Positions 50,901-60,092 of a stretch of DNA of 62,017 bases are shown in pieces; the stretch's first letter is position 1; each line of letters starts with the position of its first letter. The stretch comes from Curtobacterium luteum. Its GTDB lineage: Bacteria > Actinomycetota > Actinomycetes > Actinomycetales > Microbacteriaceae. Under the pieces are notes generated by a model, which was given only the letters and a program-made list of their open reading frames with translations, searched no databases and was not told where the DNA came from. The position numbers were made by a program, and so were the translations under genes. The stretch covers positions 1 through 62,017 of the forward strand of contig NZ_LDQC01000009.1 of the NCBI RefSeq assembly GCF_001475545.1. The letters are read 5' to 3'.

Positions 50901-51710
50901 ATGTTCAACAGATCCAAGTCCAAGAAGGGCCGCCGGTCTCCCCTGGCGACCGTCTCGCTCATCGTCGTCGGTCTGATGACGACCGGCGGTGCCTACGCGC
51001 TGTTCAGCTCCACGGCGAACGCCGACGACAGCACGAGCACCGTCTCCGCCGCGTCGACCCAGTCGAAGGTCAACGAGGGCGAGAAGCTCTTCGCCTCGAA
51101 CTGCGCCACGTGCCACGGGCTGAACGCGCAGGGCACCGGTGAGGGGCCGTCCCTCATCGGCGTCGGCGCCGCGTCCGTCGACTTCCAGGTCGGCACCGGG
51201 CGCATGCCGATGGCTGCCTCGGGTCCCCAGGCCGAGGAGAAGCCGGTGCAGTTCACCGACGAGCAGGTCGATGCGCTCGCGCAGTACGTCGCGTCCCTCG
51301 CTCCCGGCCCCGCCGTGCCGTCGAGCGACCTCACGGACGGCAAGGGTGACGCTGCCGAGGGTGCCGAGCTCTTCCGCATCAACTGCGCCATGTGCCACAA
51401 CGTGGCCGGTGCCGGCGGAGCCCTGACCGAGGGCAAGTACGCACCGAACCTGCAGAGCGTCTCGGGCAAGCACATCTACGAGGCCATGCTGACCGGCCCG
51501 CAGAACATGCCGGTCTTCAACGACCTGAACCTGACCCCGCAGCAGAAGGCTGACGTCATCGCGTACCTCAAGTACGTGCAGGACAACAAGTCGCCCGGCG
51601 GCTTCGCACTCGGGTCCATCGGGCCGGTGGCAGAAGGTCTGTTCATCTGGATCTTCGGTCTCGGCGCCGTCGTCGCGATGACGGTCTGGCTGACCGCGAA
51701 GTCCAACTGA
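50901..51710 (+). CDS. qcrC: Diheme cytochrome c subunit of the bc complex
   Basis: The 269-residue protein has an N-terminal membrane anchor (LATVSLIVVGLMTTGGAYAL), two heme c sites (CATCH near residue 68 and CAMCH near 165), distal Met ligands in RMPMAA and NMPVF, and a C-terminal span. A diheme QcrC replaces soluble cytochrome c in actinobacteria and passes electrons straight to the aa3 oxidase in a bcc-aa3 supercomplex. It starts 20 bases after ctaE. Confidence 0.95.
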   Translation: MFNRSKSKKGRRSPLATVSLIVVGLMTTGGAYALFSSTANADDSTSTVSAASTQSKVNEGEKLFASNCATCHGLNAQGTGEGPSLIGVGAASVDFQVGTGRMPMAASGPQAEEKPVQFTDEQVDALAQYVASLAPGPAVPSSDLTDGKGDAAEGAELFRINCAMCHNVAGAGGALTEGKYAPNLQSVSGKHIYEAMLTGPQNMPVFNDLNLTPQQKADVIAYLKYVQDNKSPGGFALGSIGPVAEGLFIWIFGLGAVVAMTVWLTAKSN

Positions 51711-51743
51711 TCGTCCGTGTCGAACGACACTGAAGGGAACACC

Positions 51744-52820
51744 ATGGCAGAGCACGACGACGAGGCACTGAACTCGTCCTCGGCTGTCGAGAAGCACGGC
51801 ACGGCACACGGCACCATCGCCTCGCCCGGCACCGCGGTCGTGCCCGCGGACCCGTTCGAGAACCCGGGCGAGCCGCCGCACCGCGCGCGTCGCACCGACG
51901 TCGACCCGAAGAAGCAGCGGCTGGCCGAGCGTCAGGTCGCCACGTTCTTCTACCTCTCGATCGTGGGCAGCGTCCTGGCGATCGCCGCGTACGTGGCCTT
52001 CCCGATCAAGGAAGACGACTTCAGCACGGTCCGACTGGCGAACCTCTGGCTCGGGCTGTCGATCACCCTCGCGCTGCTCGCGCTCGGTCTGGGCGCCGTG
52101 TACTGGTCGAAGTCGCTCGTGGTCGACCGCGAGATCACCGAGATGCGCCACTCCACGCGTGGGACCGACGCGACCCGCGCCAAGGCGGTCGAGGCCTTCC
52201 AGCTCGCCGACAAGGAGTCCGGGTTCAGCCGTCGCAAGCTCATCCGCAACTCGATGATCGGCGCGCTGGCCGCCTTCCCGCTCCCGGGCATCGTCCTCGT
52301 GCGCGACCTCGCGCCCGCGGCCGACCCCAACGAACTCCTCCGCCACACGATGTGGGCGAAGGGCACGCGCCTGACGAAGGACCCGACGGGTCTGCCGATC
52401 AAGGCGTCCGACGTGACCATCGGTTCGGTGTTCCACGTCATCCCGGACGGCATGCTCGACAAGGAGGACATGCTGGAGGAGAAGGCCAAGGCCGCCGTCC
52501 TCCTCATGCGCCTCGACCCCAACGACCTCCACCCGGCCAAGGGCCAGGAGAACTGGGGCTACGACGGCATCGTCGCGTACTCGAAGATCTGCACCCACGT
52601 CGGATGCCCGGTCGCCCTGTACGAACAGCAGACGCACCACCTGCTCTGCCCGTGCCACCAGTCGACCTTCGACGTCGCGAACAACTGCGAGGTCATCTTC
52701 GGACCGGCTGCACGTCCCCTCCCCCAACTTCCGATCGCGATCGACGACGACGGCTACCTGGTCGCACAGAGCGACTTCCACGAGCCCGTCGGACCGTCCT
52801 TCTGGGAGCGTGAGCGCTGA
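51744..52820 (+). CDS. qcrA: Rieske iron-sulfur subunit of the bc complex
   Basis: The 358-residue protein has three membrane spans rather than one, as in other actinobacteria, and the 2Fe-2S ligands CTHVGCPVAL and CPCHQSTFD. The N-terminal 70 residues are a Pro/Asp-rich cytoplasmic extension. It passes electrons from quinol to QcrC. ATG 51744 follows GAAGGGA. The stop overlaps the qcrB start (TGATG). Confidence 0.95.
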   Translation: MAEHDDEALNSSSAVEKHGTAHGTIASPGTAVVPADPFENPGEPPHRARRTDVDPKKQRLAERQVATFFYLSIVGSVLAIAAYVAFPIKEDDFSTVRLANLWLGLSITLALLALGLGAVYWSKSLVVDREITEMRHSTRGTDATRAKAVEAFQLADKESGFSRRKLIRNSMIGALAAFPLPGIVLVRDLAPAADPNELLRHTMWAKGTRLTKDPTGLPIKASDVTIGSVFHVIPDGMLDKEDMLEEKAKAAVLLMRLDPNDLHPAKGQENWGYDGIVAYSKICTHVGCPVALYEQQTHHLLCPCHQSTFDVANNCEVIFGPAARPLPQLPIAIDDDGYLVAQSDFHEPVGPSFWERER

Positions 52821-54508
52821 TGAGCACAACCACCCGTCCCGCGACGACGTCGGCCACCAAGCCGGCGCCGGAACGCGGTTCCCGCATCATCGGGGCCGCT
52901 GCCAACTACATCGACGAGCGCACGAGCATCTCGGGCCTGGTGAAGGAGGTCGGTCGCAAGATCTTCCCCGACCACTGGAGCTTCATGCTCGGCGAGGTCG
53001 CGCTGTACAGCTTCGTCGTCATCCTGCTCTCGGGAACGTTCCTGACGTTCTTCTTCCAGGCATCGATGGCCGAGGTCGTGTACCACGGCGCGTACGTCCC
53101 GCTGAAGGGCGTCGAGATGTCGACCGCGCTGCAGTCGACGCTGAACATCTCGTTCGACATCCGCGGTGGTCTGTTCGTCCGGCAGATCCACCACTGGGCG
53201 GCCCTGCTGTTCATCGCCTCGGTGATGCTGCACATGGCGCGCGTCTTCTTCACCGGCGCGTTCCGCAAGCCGCGTGAGCTCAACTGGGTGTTCGGCTTCA
53301 TCCTCTGGGTGCTCGCCATGGCCGAGGGCTTCACCGGCTACTCGCTCCCCGACGACCTGCTCTCCGGCAACGGTCTCCGCATCATCGTCGGCATGATCGA
53401 GGGTGTCCCGGTGATCGGCGTCTGGATCGCCTACCTGCTCTTCGGCGGGGAGTTCCCGGGTACCGACATCGTCGGCCGCCTGTACACGTTGCACATCCTG
53501 CTGCTCCCCGCGATCCTCGTCGCGGTGCTCGGTGTCCACCTCGTGCTCGTCGTGATCAACAAGCACACGCAGTTCGCCGGTCCGGGCAAGACCAACGACA
53601 ACGTCGTGGGTGTCCCGATCCTCCCGGCGTTCGCGGCGAAGGCCGGTGGGTTCTTCTTCATCGTCGCGGGCATCCTCGCCCTCATCGCGTCGCTGTTCAC
53701 GATCAACCCGATCTGGAACTACGGCCCGTACGACCCGTCCCCGGTCTCCGCCGGTACCCAGCCCGACTGGTACATCGGTTTCGCCGACGGCGCGCTCCGA
53801 CTGGTGCCACCGCACTGGGAGGTCGTCTGGTTCGGCTACACGGTGTCGTTCAACATCCTGGTCCCGATCGCCGTCCTCCTGGCGCTCATCGTGGCGATGT
53901 TCATCTACCCGTTCGTCGAGGCGTGGGTCACGGGCGACAAGCGCGAGCACCACATCCTCGACCGTCCGCGCAACGCCCCGACCCGCACGGGCCTCGGCGC
54001 GGCCGGCATCACCCTGTACGCGAGCCTCTGGGCCGCAGCGTCGTCGGACATCATCGCGACCCACTTCCTGGTGTCGATCGACCACGTGATCCACGTGATC
54101 CAGGCCATGACGGTCCTCGGCCCGTTCGTCGCCTTCTGGATCACGAAGCGCGTGTGCCTCGCGCTCCAGAAGAAGGACCGCGAGATCGTCCTGCACGGCT
54201 ACGAGTCGGGCCGTATCGTCCGCCTCCCCCACGGCGAGTACATCGAGGTGCACGAGCCCTTAGACGAGTACGAGCGCTGGCGTCTGCTGCAGTTCAACGA
54301 GTACAAGCCGCTCATGGTCCGGCCGGACGCCCGGGGACGGATCACGGGCCTCCAGAAGGCTCGTGCCCGCGTGTCGCGGTTCTTCTTCGAGGACCGCATC
54401 GCGCCGGTGTCGAAGGCCGAGCTCGAGGCCGCGCACGCAGCGCACCACGGTCCGGAGCTGACCGAGGGCGAGCACCCGGCTGCTGCCGTCGGTGCCGGCA
54501 ACCACTAG
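52820..54508 (+). CDS. qcrB: Cytochrome b subunit of the bc complex
   Basis: The 562-residue protein binds two b hemes through His residues in QIHHWAALLFIASVMLHMAR and LHILLLPAILVAVLGVHLVL. EGFTGYSLPDDLLSG and the PDWY motif (QPDWYIGF) mark the quinol site. It has about eight spans plus a long C-terminal tail (about 130 residues) typical of actinobacterial QcrB. It oxidises menaquinol and pumps charge across the membrane. Followed by a strong terminator. Confidence 0.95.
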   Translation: MSTTTRPATTSATKPAPERGSRIIGAAANYIDERTSISGLVKEVGRKIFPDHWSFMLGEVALYSFVVILLSGTFLTFFFQASMAEVVYHGAYVPLKGVEMSTALQSTLNISFDIRGGLFVRQIHHWAALLFIASVMLHMARVFFTGAFRKPRELNWVFGFILWVLAMAEGFTGYSLPDDLLSGNGLRIIVGMIEGVPVIGVWIAYLLFGGEFPGTDIVGRLYTLHILLLPAILVAVLGVHLVLVVINKHTQFAGPGKTNDNVVGVPILPAFAAKAGGFFFIVAGILALIASLFTINPIWNYGPYDPSPVSAGTQPDWYIGFADGALRLVPPHWEVVWFGYTVSFNILVPIAVLLALIVAMFIYPFVEAWVTGDKREHHILDRPRNAPTRTGLGAAGITLYASLWAAASSDIIATHFLVSIDHVIHVIQAMTVLGPFVAFWITKRVCLALQKKDREIVLHGYESGRIVRLPHGEYIEVHEPLDEYERWRLLQFNEYKPLMVRPDARGRITGLQKARARVSRFFFEDRIAPVSKAELEAAHAAHHGPELTEGEHPAAAVGAGNH

Positions 54509-54529
54509 CACCGGACCGCTCCTCGCGGA

Positions 54530-54578
54530 GAACAGCGACCCCCCCGTCCACGTCGTGGTCGGGGGGGGTTCGTTGTTC
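54530..54578 (+). terminator. Terminator of the ctaE-qcrCAB operon
   Basis: GAACAGCGACCCCCCCG and CGGGGGGGGTTCGTTGTTC form a very strong stem (with a GTCCACGTCGTGGT inner loop that can also pair), starting 22 bases after the qcrB stop. Confidence 0.85.
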
Positions 54579-54673
54579 CGCTCGATTCGAAAACACCGTC
54601 TCCGGTTCATCCGCGGTTCAGGATCGTGTGGCAGCGTGTTGCACCACGCACCCGTCAACGGAACGAGAAACCG

Positions 54674-55633
54674 ATGGACAGCCGGACGGCCGAACACCCC
54701 AGGCCGAACCACTTCCTCCTCCACCTCAGTGACACCCACCTCGTGGCCGGCGACGGCCCGCTCTACGGGGACGTCGACCCGGCTATGCGTCTGGCCGAGA
54801 TCATCTCCGACATCGAGGCCTCCGGGGCACGGCCCGAGGCGATCGTCGTGACCGGCGACGTCGCCGACAAGGGCGAACCCGGCGCCTACGCCCGCGTGCG
54901 GGAGCTCCTCGAGCCCGCCGCGGCCCGGATCGGGGCCCAGGTCATCTGGGCCATGGGCAACCACGACGAGCGCGGTGCCTTCCGCCGTGAGCTCTTCGGC
55001 ATCCAGCCCACCGACCGCCCCGTCGACTTCGTCTACGACGTCAACGGACTGCGTGTGATCACCCTCGACACGAGCGTCCCCGGACACCACCACGGAGAGG
55101 TCTCCCCCGAGCAGCTCGACTGGCTCGCCGAGGTGCTCTCCGAAGCCGCTCCCCACGGCACCATCCTCGCCATGCACCACCCGCCCGTGCCGAGCGTCCA
55201 AGACCTGGCTGTGCTGGTCGAACTCCGCGACCAGGCGTCACTCGCCGAGGTCGTCGAGGGCAGCGACGTGATCGGCATCATCGCCGGGCACCTGCACTAC
55301 TCGACGAGTGCCGTCTTCGCGGGGATCCCCGTCTCGGTGGCGAGCGCGACCTGCTACACCCAGGACCTCATGGAGTACCAGGCCGGTACCCGCGGTCGCG
55401 ACGGTGCACAGTCGTTCAACCTCGTCCACGTGTACGGCCGGAACGTCGTGCACTCGGTCGTGCCGATCGGGCACTACACGACGGTCGGCGAGCCGGTGTC
55501 CGCGGTCGAGACGGAGGCCCGCCTCGCCGCTGCCGGTGTCAGGATCGCCCCTCCGGTCGAACCGGCCCCGGTGACGTCGAGCATCCCGGTCTTCACCCTC
55601 GACTCGGTGCCGCTCTCGCCCGTCCACCCGTAG
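54674..55633 (+). CDS. Calcineurin-like metallophosphodiesterase (CpdA-like)
   Basis: The 319-residue enzyme has the full dimetal phosphoesterase set: [11 protein letters not shown] (D-x-H), [10 protein letters not shown] (G-D), [10 protein letters not shown] (G-N-H-D/E), AMHHPPVP and [11 protein letters not shown] (G-H-x-H). The pattern matches the CpdA/GlpQ-like cyclic-nucleotide phosphodiesterase group; the substrate could be cAMP or a phosphodiester such as glycerophosphodiester. No signal peptide. ATG 54674 has only a weak ribosome site. Confidence 0.88.
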   Translation: MDSRTAEHPRPNHFLLHLSDTHLVAGDGPLYGDVDPAMRLAEIISDIEASGARPEAIVVTGDVADKGEPGAYARVRELLEPAAARIGAQVIWAMGNHDERGAFRRELFGIQPTDRPVDFVYDVNGLRVITLDTSVPGHHHGEVSPEQLDWLAEVLSEAAPHGTILAMHHPPVPSVQDLAVLVELRDQASLAEVVEGSDVIGIIAGHLHYSTSAVFAGIPVSVASATCYTQDLMEYQAGTRGRDGAQSFNLVHVYGRNVVHSVVPIGHYTTVGEPVSAVETEARLAAAGVRIAPPVEPAPVTSSIPVFTLDSVPLSPVHP

Positions 55634-55723
55634 AGCCGCGAAACGAGCTCGGAGGACCTGGCTGGTCTCCGGCTCCGGGCTCGCAGGCTCGGCCGGAGCG
55701 ACCCGGCAGAACGCTGGCGTGTT

Positions 55724-57277
55724 CTAGGCGCCGGGCCGCTCCCACGGCGCAGGGAACGGGAAGTACTTCTCGAGGAAGTCGGTCACGCGCTCGGTCCGCT
55801 CCTCGTCGCTGACCTCCGGGAAGCTGCCGTCGTTGAGGCAGAAGAAGTCGACGTTCCGCTTCTTCAGGAGGTCGTCGAGCGTCTTCAACCCGGACTGCAT
55901 CGTCGTGTCGACGTAGCGCACGGACGCGTTCTCCTGGATGATCGCCCGACCGGTGAGCAGCGCGTAGTAGTGGTAGAGCGAGTTCGTCACCGAGATGTTG
56001 TCCGCCGCGCGGAACCGCGATGCCGCCGTGGCCCGGAACTCGTCCGCGAACTCGTGCTCCATCTCGGTCATGATCGATGCCCGGAGCGGGGTCGGCGCGT
56101 GCTCGAGGTGTCGGGTCGTCACCGCTCCGAACCGCTGCTGCAGCAGGCGTCGGTTGACCCGGGCCGAGTTCTCGAACCCGCTGCGTGCGGGGTTGTTCGA
56201 ACCGAGCCCGATGCGGGTGTCCGCCACGATGAACTTCGTGACCGACCCCGGGCTGAAGAACACCGAGGGGTCAGCGAGACGACCGAAGAACATGTCGTCG
56301 TTGGAGTAGATGAAGTGCTCGCTGATGCCCGGGATGTGGTGCAACTGCGACTCGACGGCCTGGGAGTTGTGCGTCGGCAGCACGGACGGGTCAGCGAAGA
56401 ACTCCTCGCTCCGGACGATCCTGACCTTCGGGTGGTCGGCGAGCCACTTCGGCGCCGGCGAGTCCGTCGCGATGTAGATCTGCCGGATCCACGGCGCGAA
56501 GGTGTGGACGGACCGGAGCGCGTACTTCAGCTCGTCGATCTGCCGGAACCGGGCGGGCGCGTCGTCGCCCTCCCCCAGGACGGCGTTCGCCTGCGCGGCC
56601 TGCCGTGCCCGCTGGTACTCGATCGCGTTGCCGTCGACCCACGAGAACACGATGTCGATCGGGAAGCGGATGTCCGACACGTGGTCGTCGAACATGTGCT
56701 CGACGGTGCGCCAGGTGCGGCCGTACCGGTCGATGTCGACGAGCACGAACTCCTCGATGGGGAGGCTGCGGCGCATCAGGGCGTTCTCGACGGGTGCGAG
56801 CACCTCGGTGTCGGTGACGCGCCAGAACTCGAGCTGCACGCTCGTCTCGGCGCCGTACCGCAGCCGTCCGATCGGCTCGACCCGGGGGCGGAACAGCCGG
56901 AGGACCGGTTCGTCCGGTGCGCCGAGGCCGTCGTCGAGGACGAGGACGGCGGGGCGCTTCGGCGGCTTGGCGTAGAAGGGCTCGTTGGCGGCGGCCGCCA
57001 TGACGGCGCTCTCGGCACGCTGCCGGTCGCGCTCGTCGACCGCGATCACGGGACGCTGGTCGTTGCCGCGGATGAGCAGGTGGTCGACGTCACCGGCGGT
57101 GAGGGCGTCGTCGAGGAACAGCAGGTCCTCGATCATGGACTGCTGGGGCGTCAGGTGGCCGTTGACGAGCGTCAGACGACCCTTCCGCACGACGACGTCG
57201 GGCCGGTCGAGACCGCCGGACGACGGGCGAGGGGTCAGCAGTGGACTCTCGGTCACCGGCTCGGTCTCGTCGCTCAT
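55724..57277 (-). CDS. Stealth-family sugar-phosphate transferase
   Basis: The 517-residue protein has the four Stealth conserved regions in order: CR1 FPIDIVFSWVDGN (near residue 207), CR2 RFRQIDELKYALRSVHTFAP with IRQIYIATDSPAP, CR3 THNSQAVESQLHHIPGISEH with FIYSNDDMFFGR, and a CR4-like end EKYFPFPAPWE. Stealth proteins transfer hexose-1-phosphate from nucleotide sugars to build phosphoglycan capsules or wall polymers. About 180 N-terminal residues precede CR1. No other capsule gene is adjacent. ATG at 57277. Confidence 0.92.
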   Translation of the reverse strand: MSDETEPVTESPLLTPRPSSGGLDRPDVVVRKGRLTLVNGHLTPQQSMIEDLLFLDDALTAGDVDHLLIRGNDQRPVIAVDERDRQRAESAVMAAAANEPFYAKPPKRPAVLVLDDGLGAPDEPVLRLFRPRVEPIGRLRYGAETSVQLEFWRVTDTEVLAPVENALMRRSLPIEEFVLVDIDRYGRTWRTVEHMFDDHVSDIRFPIDIVFSWVDGNAIEYQRARQAAQANAVLGEGDDAPARFRQIDELKYALRSVHTFAPWIRQIYIATDSPAPKWLADHPKVRIVRSEEFFADPSVLPTHNSQAVESQLHHIPGISEHFIYSNDDMFFGRLADPSVFFSPGSVTKFIVADTRIGLGSNNPARSGFENSARVNRRLLQQRFGAVTTRHLEHAPTPLRASIMTEMEHEFADEFRATAASRFRAADNISVTNSLYHYYALLTGRAIIQENASVRYVDTTMQSGLKTLDDLLKKRNVDFFCLNDGSFPEVSDEERTERVTDFLEKYFPFPAPWERPGA

Positions 57278-57499
57278 CCATGCCCTTCGGGTCGATCGGT
57301 CGGGTCCTGCACCCGACTGACTGATCCTACCGTCCGCGTGGGCCGCGGGTTCGCGTCGCGCCTCGGACGCCCCGTGCGTCGAGACCGGCCGGGAGGAGCG
57401 GCACGCGTCCGCCCCGACGGGCTCGGCCAGAGCCGGGTCGCCCGCTCAGCGGTCGGTCGCGTCCGCCCCGACGCGCCCGGCCGGCGCCGGGTCGCCCAC

Positions 57500-57937
57500 T
57501 CAGCGGTCGGTCGCGTCCGTCTCGCGTGGCACCTTCACGGCGAGCCCGACGACGATGAAGAGCGCCGCGGCGAGGATCTGCAGGGCGGCCCAGACCTGCC
57601 CGGGGATCGGTACGACGACCAGCGGGTTCCAGGACACCGCCACCGCTGCCATGAGTGCTGCCGCCCACCAGGAGCGCCCGCGCACGGCGAACACGAGGAC
57701 GATCAGGGCGAGGACGGTCACACCCCACCGGGCGAACACGAAGGCCGAGGCGTCGATGATCGCGACGCAGGCGAGCAGCACGACGGCGGCGAGCAAGGAC
57801 GGCGCGAGCGCGGGGCGCGTGTACGGCGGGAGTTCGTGGGTGCCGCCGGCGGCGCGCTGCGGTGCTCGTCGCGTCGGTGTCGCGGGCACGCCCTGCTGGG
57901 AAGACCCGATCGCGGGCCGTCCCTTCCGCGCCGCCAT
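57500..57937 (-). CDS. Four-span membrane protein (DUF6804-like)
   Basis: The 145-residue protein has a basic, Pro-rich N-terminus of about 40 residues and four hydrophobic spans (LLAAVVLLACVAIIDASAF, WGVTVLALIVLVFAV, WWAAALMAAVAVSWNPLVVV, ALQILAAALFIVVGLAV). The W-N-P-L-x-P-x-P segment between spans 3 and 4 is typical of small actinobacterial proteins of the DUF6804 kind; this family name is from memory. ATG overlaps the preceding hydrolase stop by one base, so it is coupled. Function unknown. Confidence 0.7.
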   Translation of the reverse strand: MAARKGRPAIGSSQQGVPATPTRRAPQRAAGGTHELPPYTRPALAPSLLAAVVLLACVAIIDASAFVFARWGVTVLALIVLVFAVRGRSWWAAALMAAVAVSWNPLVVVPIPGQVWAALQILAAALFIVVGLAVKVPRETDATDR

Positions 57938-58521
57938 CAGGCGGACGCGCCGTCGAGGTCGATCGCCCGGAACGGTCGCGACATCGGCGGGAGGTCCCGG
58001 ACGCGCTCGAGAGCTGGTTCGAGCTCGTCGAGGTACGCCCGGTAGCCCTCGTCGTTGAGGTGCAGCCCGTCGTCGGTGAAGCGGTCGGCGAGGTGGTCGC
58101 CGTCGGCGAGGGCGGGCCAGGCGTCGAGGTACTGCGCGTGGCAGGTCGCGACGAACTGGCGGAGGTGCCGGTTCGCCTCCTCGATCTTCGCGCGGTACTC
58201 GGCCTGCCGCGGCAGCACCGAGACCAGGAGCAGCCGTACACCGGGCAGCTCTCGGCGCAGGGTGACGAGGATCGTCTCGACGTTGCGCACGACGTGCTCC
58301 ACGCTCGCGCGGTGGTTGCCGAAGTCGTTCGTGCCGATGAGCAGGACGATCACCTCGGGTCCGGCGGCCACGACGGCGTCGAGCCGCGCGAGCACCCCGT
58401 CGGTGGTGTCGCCGCCGACGCCCAGGTTCAGCGTGCGCTCCGACGGGAGCCGGTCCTGCCAGTCCCCTGCCTCGGTGATGCTGTCCCCCAGGAACAGGAC
58501 GGTGGGTCGGTCCTCGGTCAT
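57937..58521 (-). CDS. SGNH/GDSL hydrolase
   Basis: The 194-residue enzyme has the SGNH blocks: LFLGDSITEAGDW (Ser nucleophile), LNLGVGGDTT (Gly), LIGTNDFGN (Asn) and FTDDGLHLNDEGY (Asp-His). No signal peptide, so it acts in the cytoplasm, probably as an acyl esterase or lysophospholipase-like enzyme. It is coupled by overlaps to the upstream NAD-binding protein (ATGA) and the downstream membrane protein, making a three-gene operon. Confidence 0.9.
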   Translation of the reverse strand: MTEDRPTVLFLGDSITEAGDWQDRLPSERTLNLGVGGDTTDGVLARLDAVVAAGPEVIVLLIGTNDFGNHRASVEHVVRNVETILVTLRRELPGVRLLLVSVLPRQAEYRAKIEEANRHLRQFVATCHAQYLDAWPALADGDHLADRFTDDGLHLNDEGYRAYLDELEPALERVRDLPPMSRPFRAIDLDGASA

Positions 58522-60050
58522 GCTGCCTCCTCGTGCGACGTGTCAGCACCATCATTCTGGTGGGTGCGATTGCGGGAGGTCGAGTCGGTGTTGTGCGACT
58601 CGCGCTCGGCCGCCGCCGTGATGCGCTCGACCATGCCCGGGAAGATCACGCCGTGGAACGGGAGGATCGAGTACCAGTACACGCGGCCGGACAGGCCCTG
58701 CGGGAAGTAGATCGCCCGTTGGTGGTAGTCGCTGCCGCCCGCTGGCGACGGCGTCACGGTCATCTCCAGCCAGGCCCGGCCGGGTGACTTGAACTCGGCG
58801 CGGAGCCGGAGGTAGCGCCCACGGTCGAGCCGCTCGACACGCCACCAGTCCAGCGCGTCCCCCTGCTCCAGGCGCTGCGGGTCACGACGACCACGGCTCA
58901 GCCCGACGCCCCCGGCGATCTTGTCCATCCATCCCCTGGCGACCCAGGCGAGCGGGAACGAGTACCAGCCGTTGTCGCCACCGATGGACTCGACGACCCG
59001 CCAGACGTCTGCGGCGGAGGCCTCGGTGTGACGCTTCCGGTCGTCCACGTACACGGTGTGGCCGGCCCAGTCCGGGTCGCTCGGCAGCGGGTCGGCCGGG
59101 GTCGCGGCGAGCGTCGCGTTCCGCCAGCTCGTCTCGACCTCGCCGGTGCGCATGCGTGTCAGGGCCAGCCGGACCGCCCGCCGGTAGGACGTGAGCCCAC
59201 CGTCGGGGTGCGGGACGTACTGGTCGATGTCGTGCTCACGCTGGACGCACTCGAACTGGAGCGACTCGATGATCGGACGCGCGAGCTTCCGCGGGATCGG
59301 CGTCACGATGTTGAACCAGTGCGCGGCGAGTCCCGGCGTGAGCACCGGCAGGGAGGCGATCGCGCGCTGCGGCAGCTTCGCCTCAACCGCGTACCCGTTG
59401 AGCATCTGGCCGTAGCGCAGGACGTCCGGGCCGCCGATGTCGAAGGTGCGGTTGACGTCGGCCGGGATGTCGAGCGCCTTGACGAGGTAGTAGAGGACGT
59501 CGCGGATCGCGATCGGCTGGATGTGGTTGCGGACCCACTTCGGTGCGGGCATCCACGGCAGGACGTCCGTCACGTGCCGGATCATCTCGAAGGACGTGCT
59601 CCCCGACCCGATCACGACGCCCGCCTGGTACGCGATCGTCGGGACGCCCGAGCGGAGCAGGACGTCCCCGACCTCCTTGCGGCTCCGGAGGTGCTTCGAC
59701 AGCTCGCCGTCCGGGTGCAGCCCGCCGAGGTAGACGAACCGTCGGACCCCGGCCACGCGTGCCTCGTGGCCCATCGTGCCGGCAGCCTGCGTCTCGGCAC
59801 GCTCGAAGTCCCCGTCCGCTCCCATCGCGTGGGCCAGGTAGTAGACCGCGTCGACCCCCTCGACCGCGGCGCGCACGGCCCGGGCGTCCGAGAGGTCGCC
59901 CTCCGCGATCTCCACGTCGTCGTGCCACGGGACGTCCTGCAGCTTCCGGGGCGTCCGTGCGAAGACCCGCACGGTGTGACCGGCTTCGAGGAGTCTGGGG
60001 ACGAGGCGACCGCCGATGTACCCGGTGGCGCCGGTGACGAGGACGTGCAT
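58518..60050 (-). CDS. NAD(P)H-binding SDR-like protein with DUF2867 domain
   Basis: The 510-residue protein has an N-terminal atypical SDR domain (VLVTGATGYIGGRLVPRLLE as cofactor loop, VYYLAHAMG, RRFVYLGGLHPDGELSKHLR) and a C-terminal DUF2867-type lipid-binding-like domain (GDNGWYSFPLAWVARGWMDK, LRLRAEFKSPGRAWLEMTV, YWYSILPFHGVIFPGMVERI). This pairing is common in bacteria without a defined reaction. A polar, His/Thr-rich tail ends it. ATG 60050. First gene of the operon with the SGNH hydrolase and membrane protein. Confidence 0.88.
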   Translation of the reverse strand: MHVLVTGATGYIGGRLVPRLLEAGHTVRVFARTPRKLQDVPWHDDVEIAEGDLSDARAVRAAVEGVDAVYYLAHAMGADGDFERAETQAAGTMGHEARVAGVRRFVYLGGLHPDGELSKHLRSRKEVGDVLLRSGVPTIAYQAGVVIGSGSTSFEMIRHVTDVLPWMPAPKWVRNHIQPIAIRDVLYYLVKALDIPADVNRTFDIGGPDVLRYGQMLNGYAVEAKLPQRAIASLPVLTPGLAAHWFNIVTPIPRKLARPIIESLQFECVQREHDIDQYVPHPDGGLTSYRRAVRLALTRMRTGEVETSWRNATLAATPADPLPSDPDWAGHTVYVDDRKRHTEASAADVWRVVESIGGDNGWYSFPLAWVARGWMDKIAGGVGLSRGRRDPQRLEQGDALDWWRVERLDRGRYLRLRAEFKSPGRAWLEMTVTPSPAGGSDYHQRAIYFPQGLSGRVYWYSILPFHGVIFPGMVERITAAAERESHNTDSTSRNRTHQNDGADTSHEEAA

Positions 60051-60080
60051 GCAGGGCACGGTACGCGCGCCGCCTCCGGG

Positions 60081-60086
60081 TAGGCT
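60081..60086 (+). promoter_or_regulatory. -10 box of a leaderless transcript (deoC)
   Basis: TAGGCT lies six bases before the GTG start of deoC at 60093. Confidence 0.5.
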
Positions 60087-60092
60087 TGCCGG

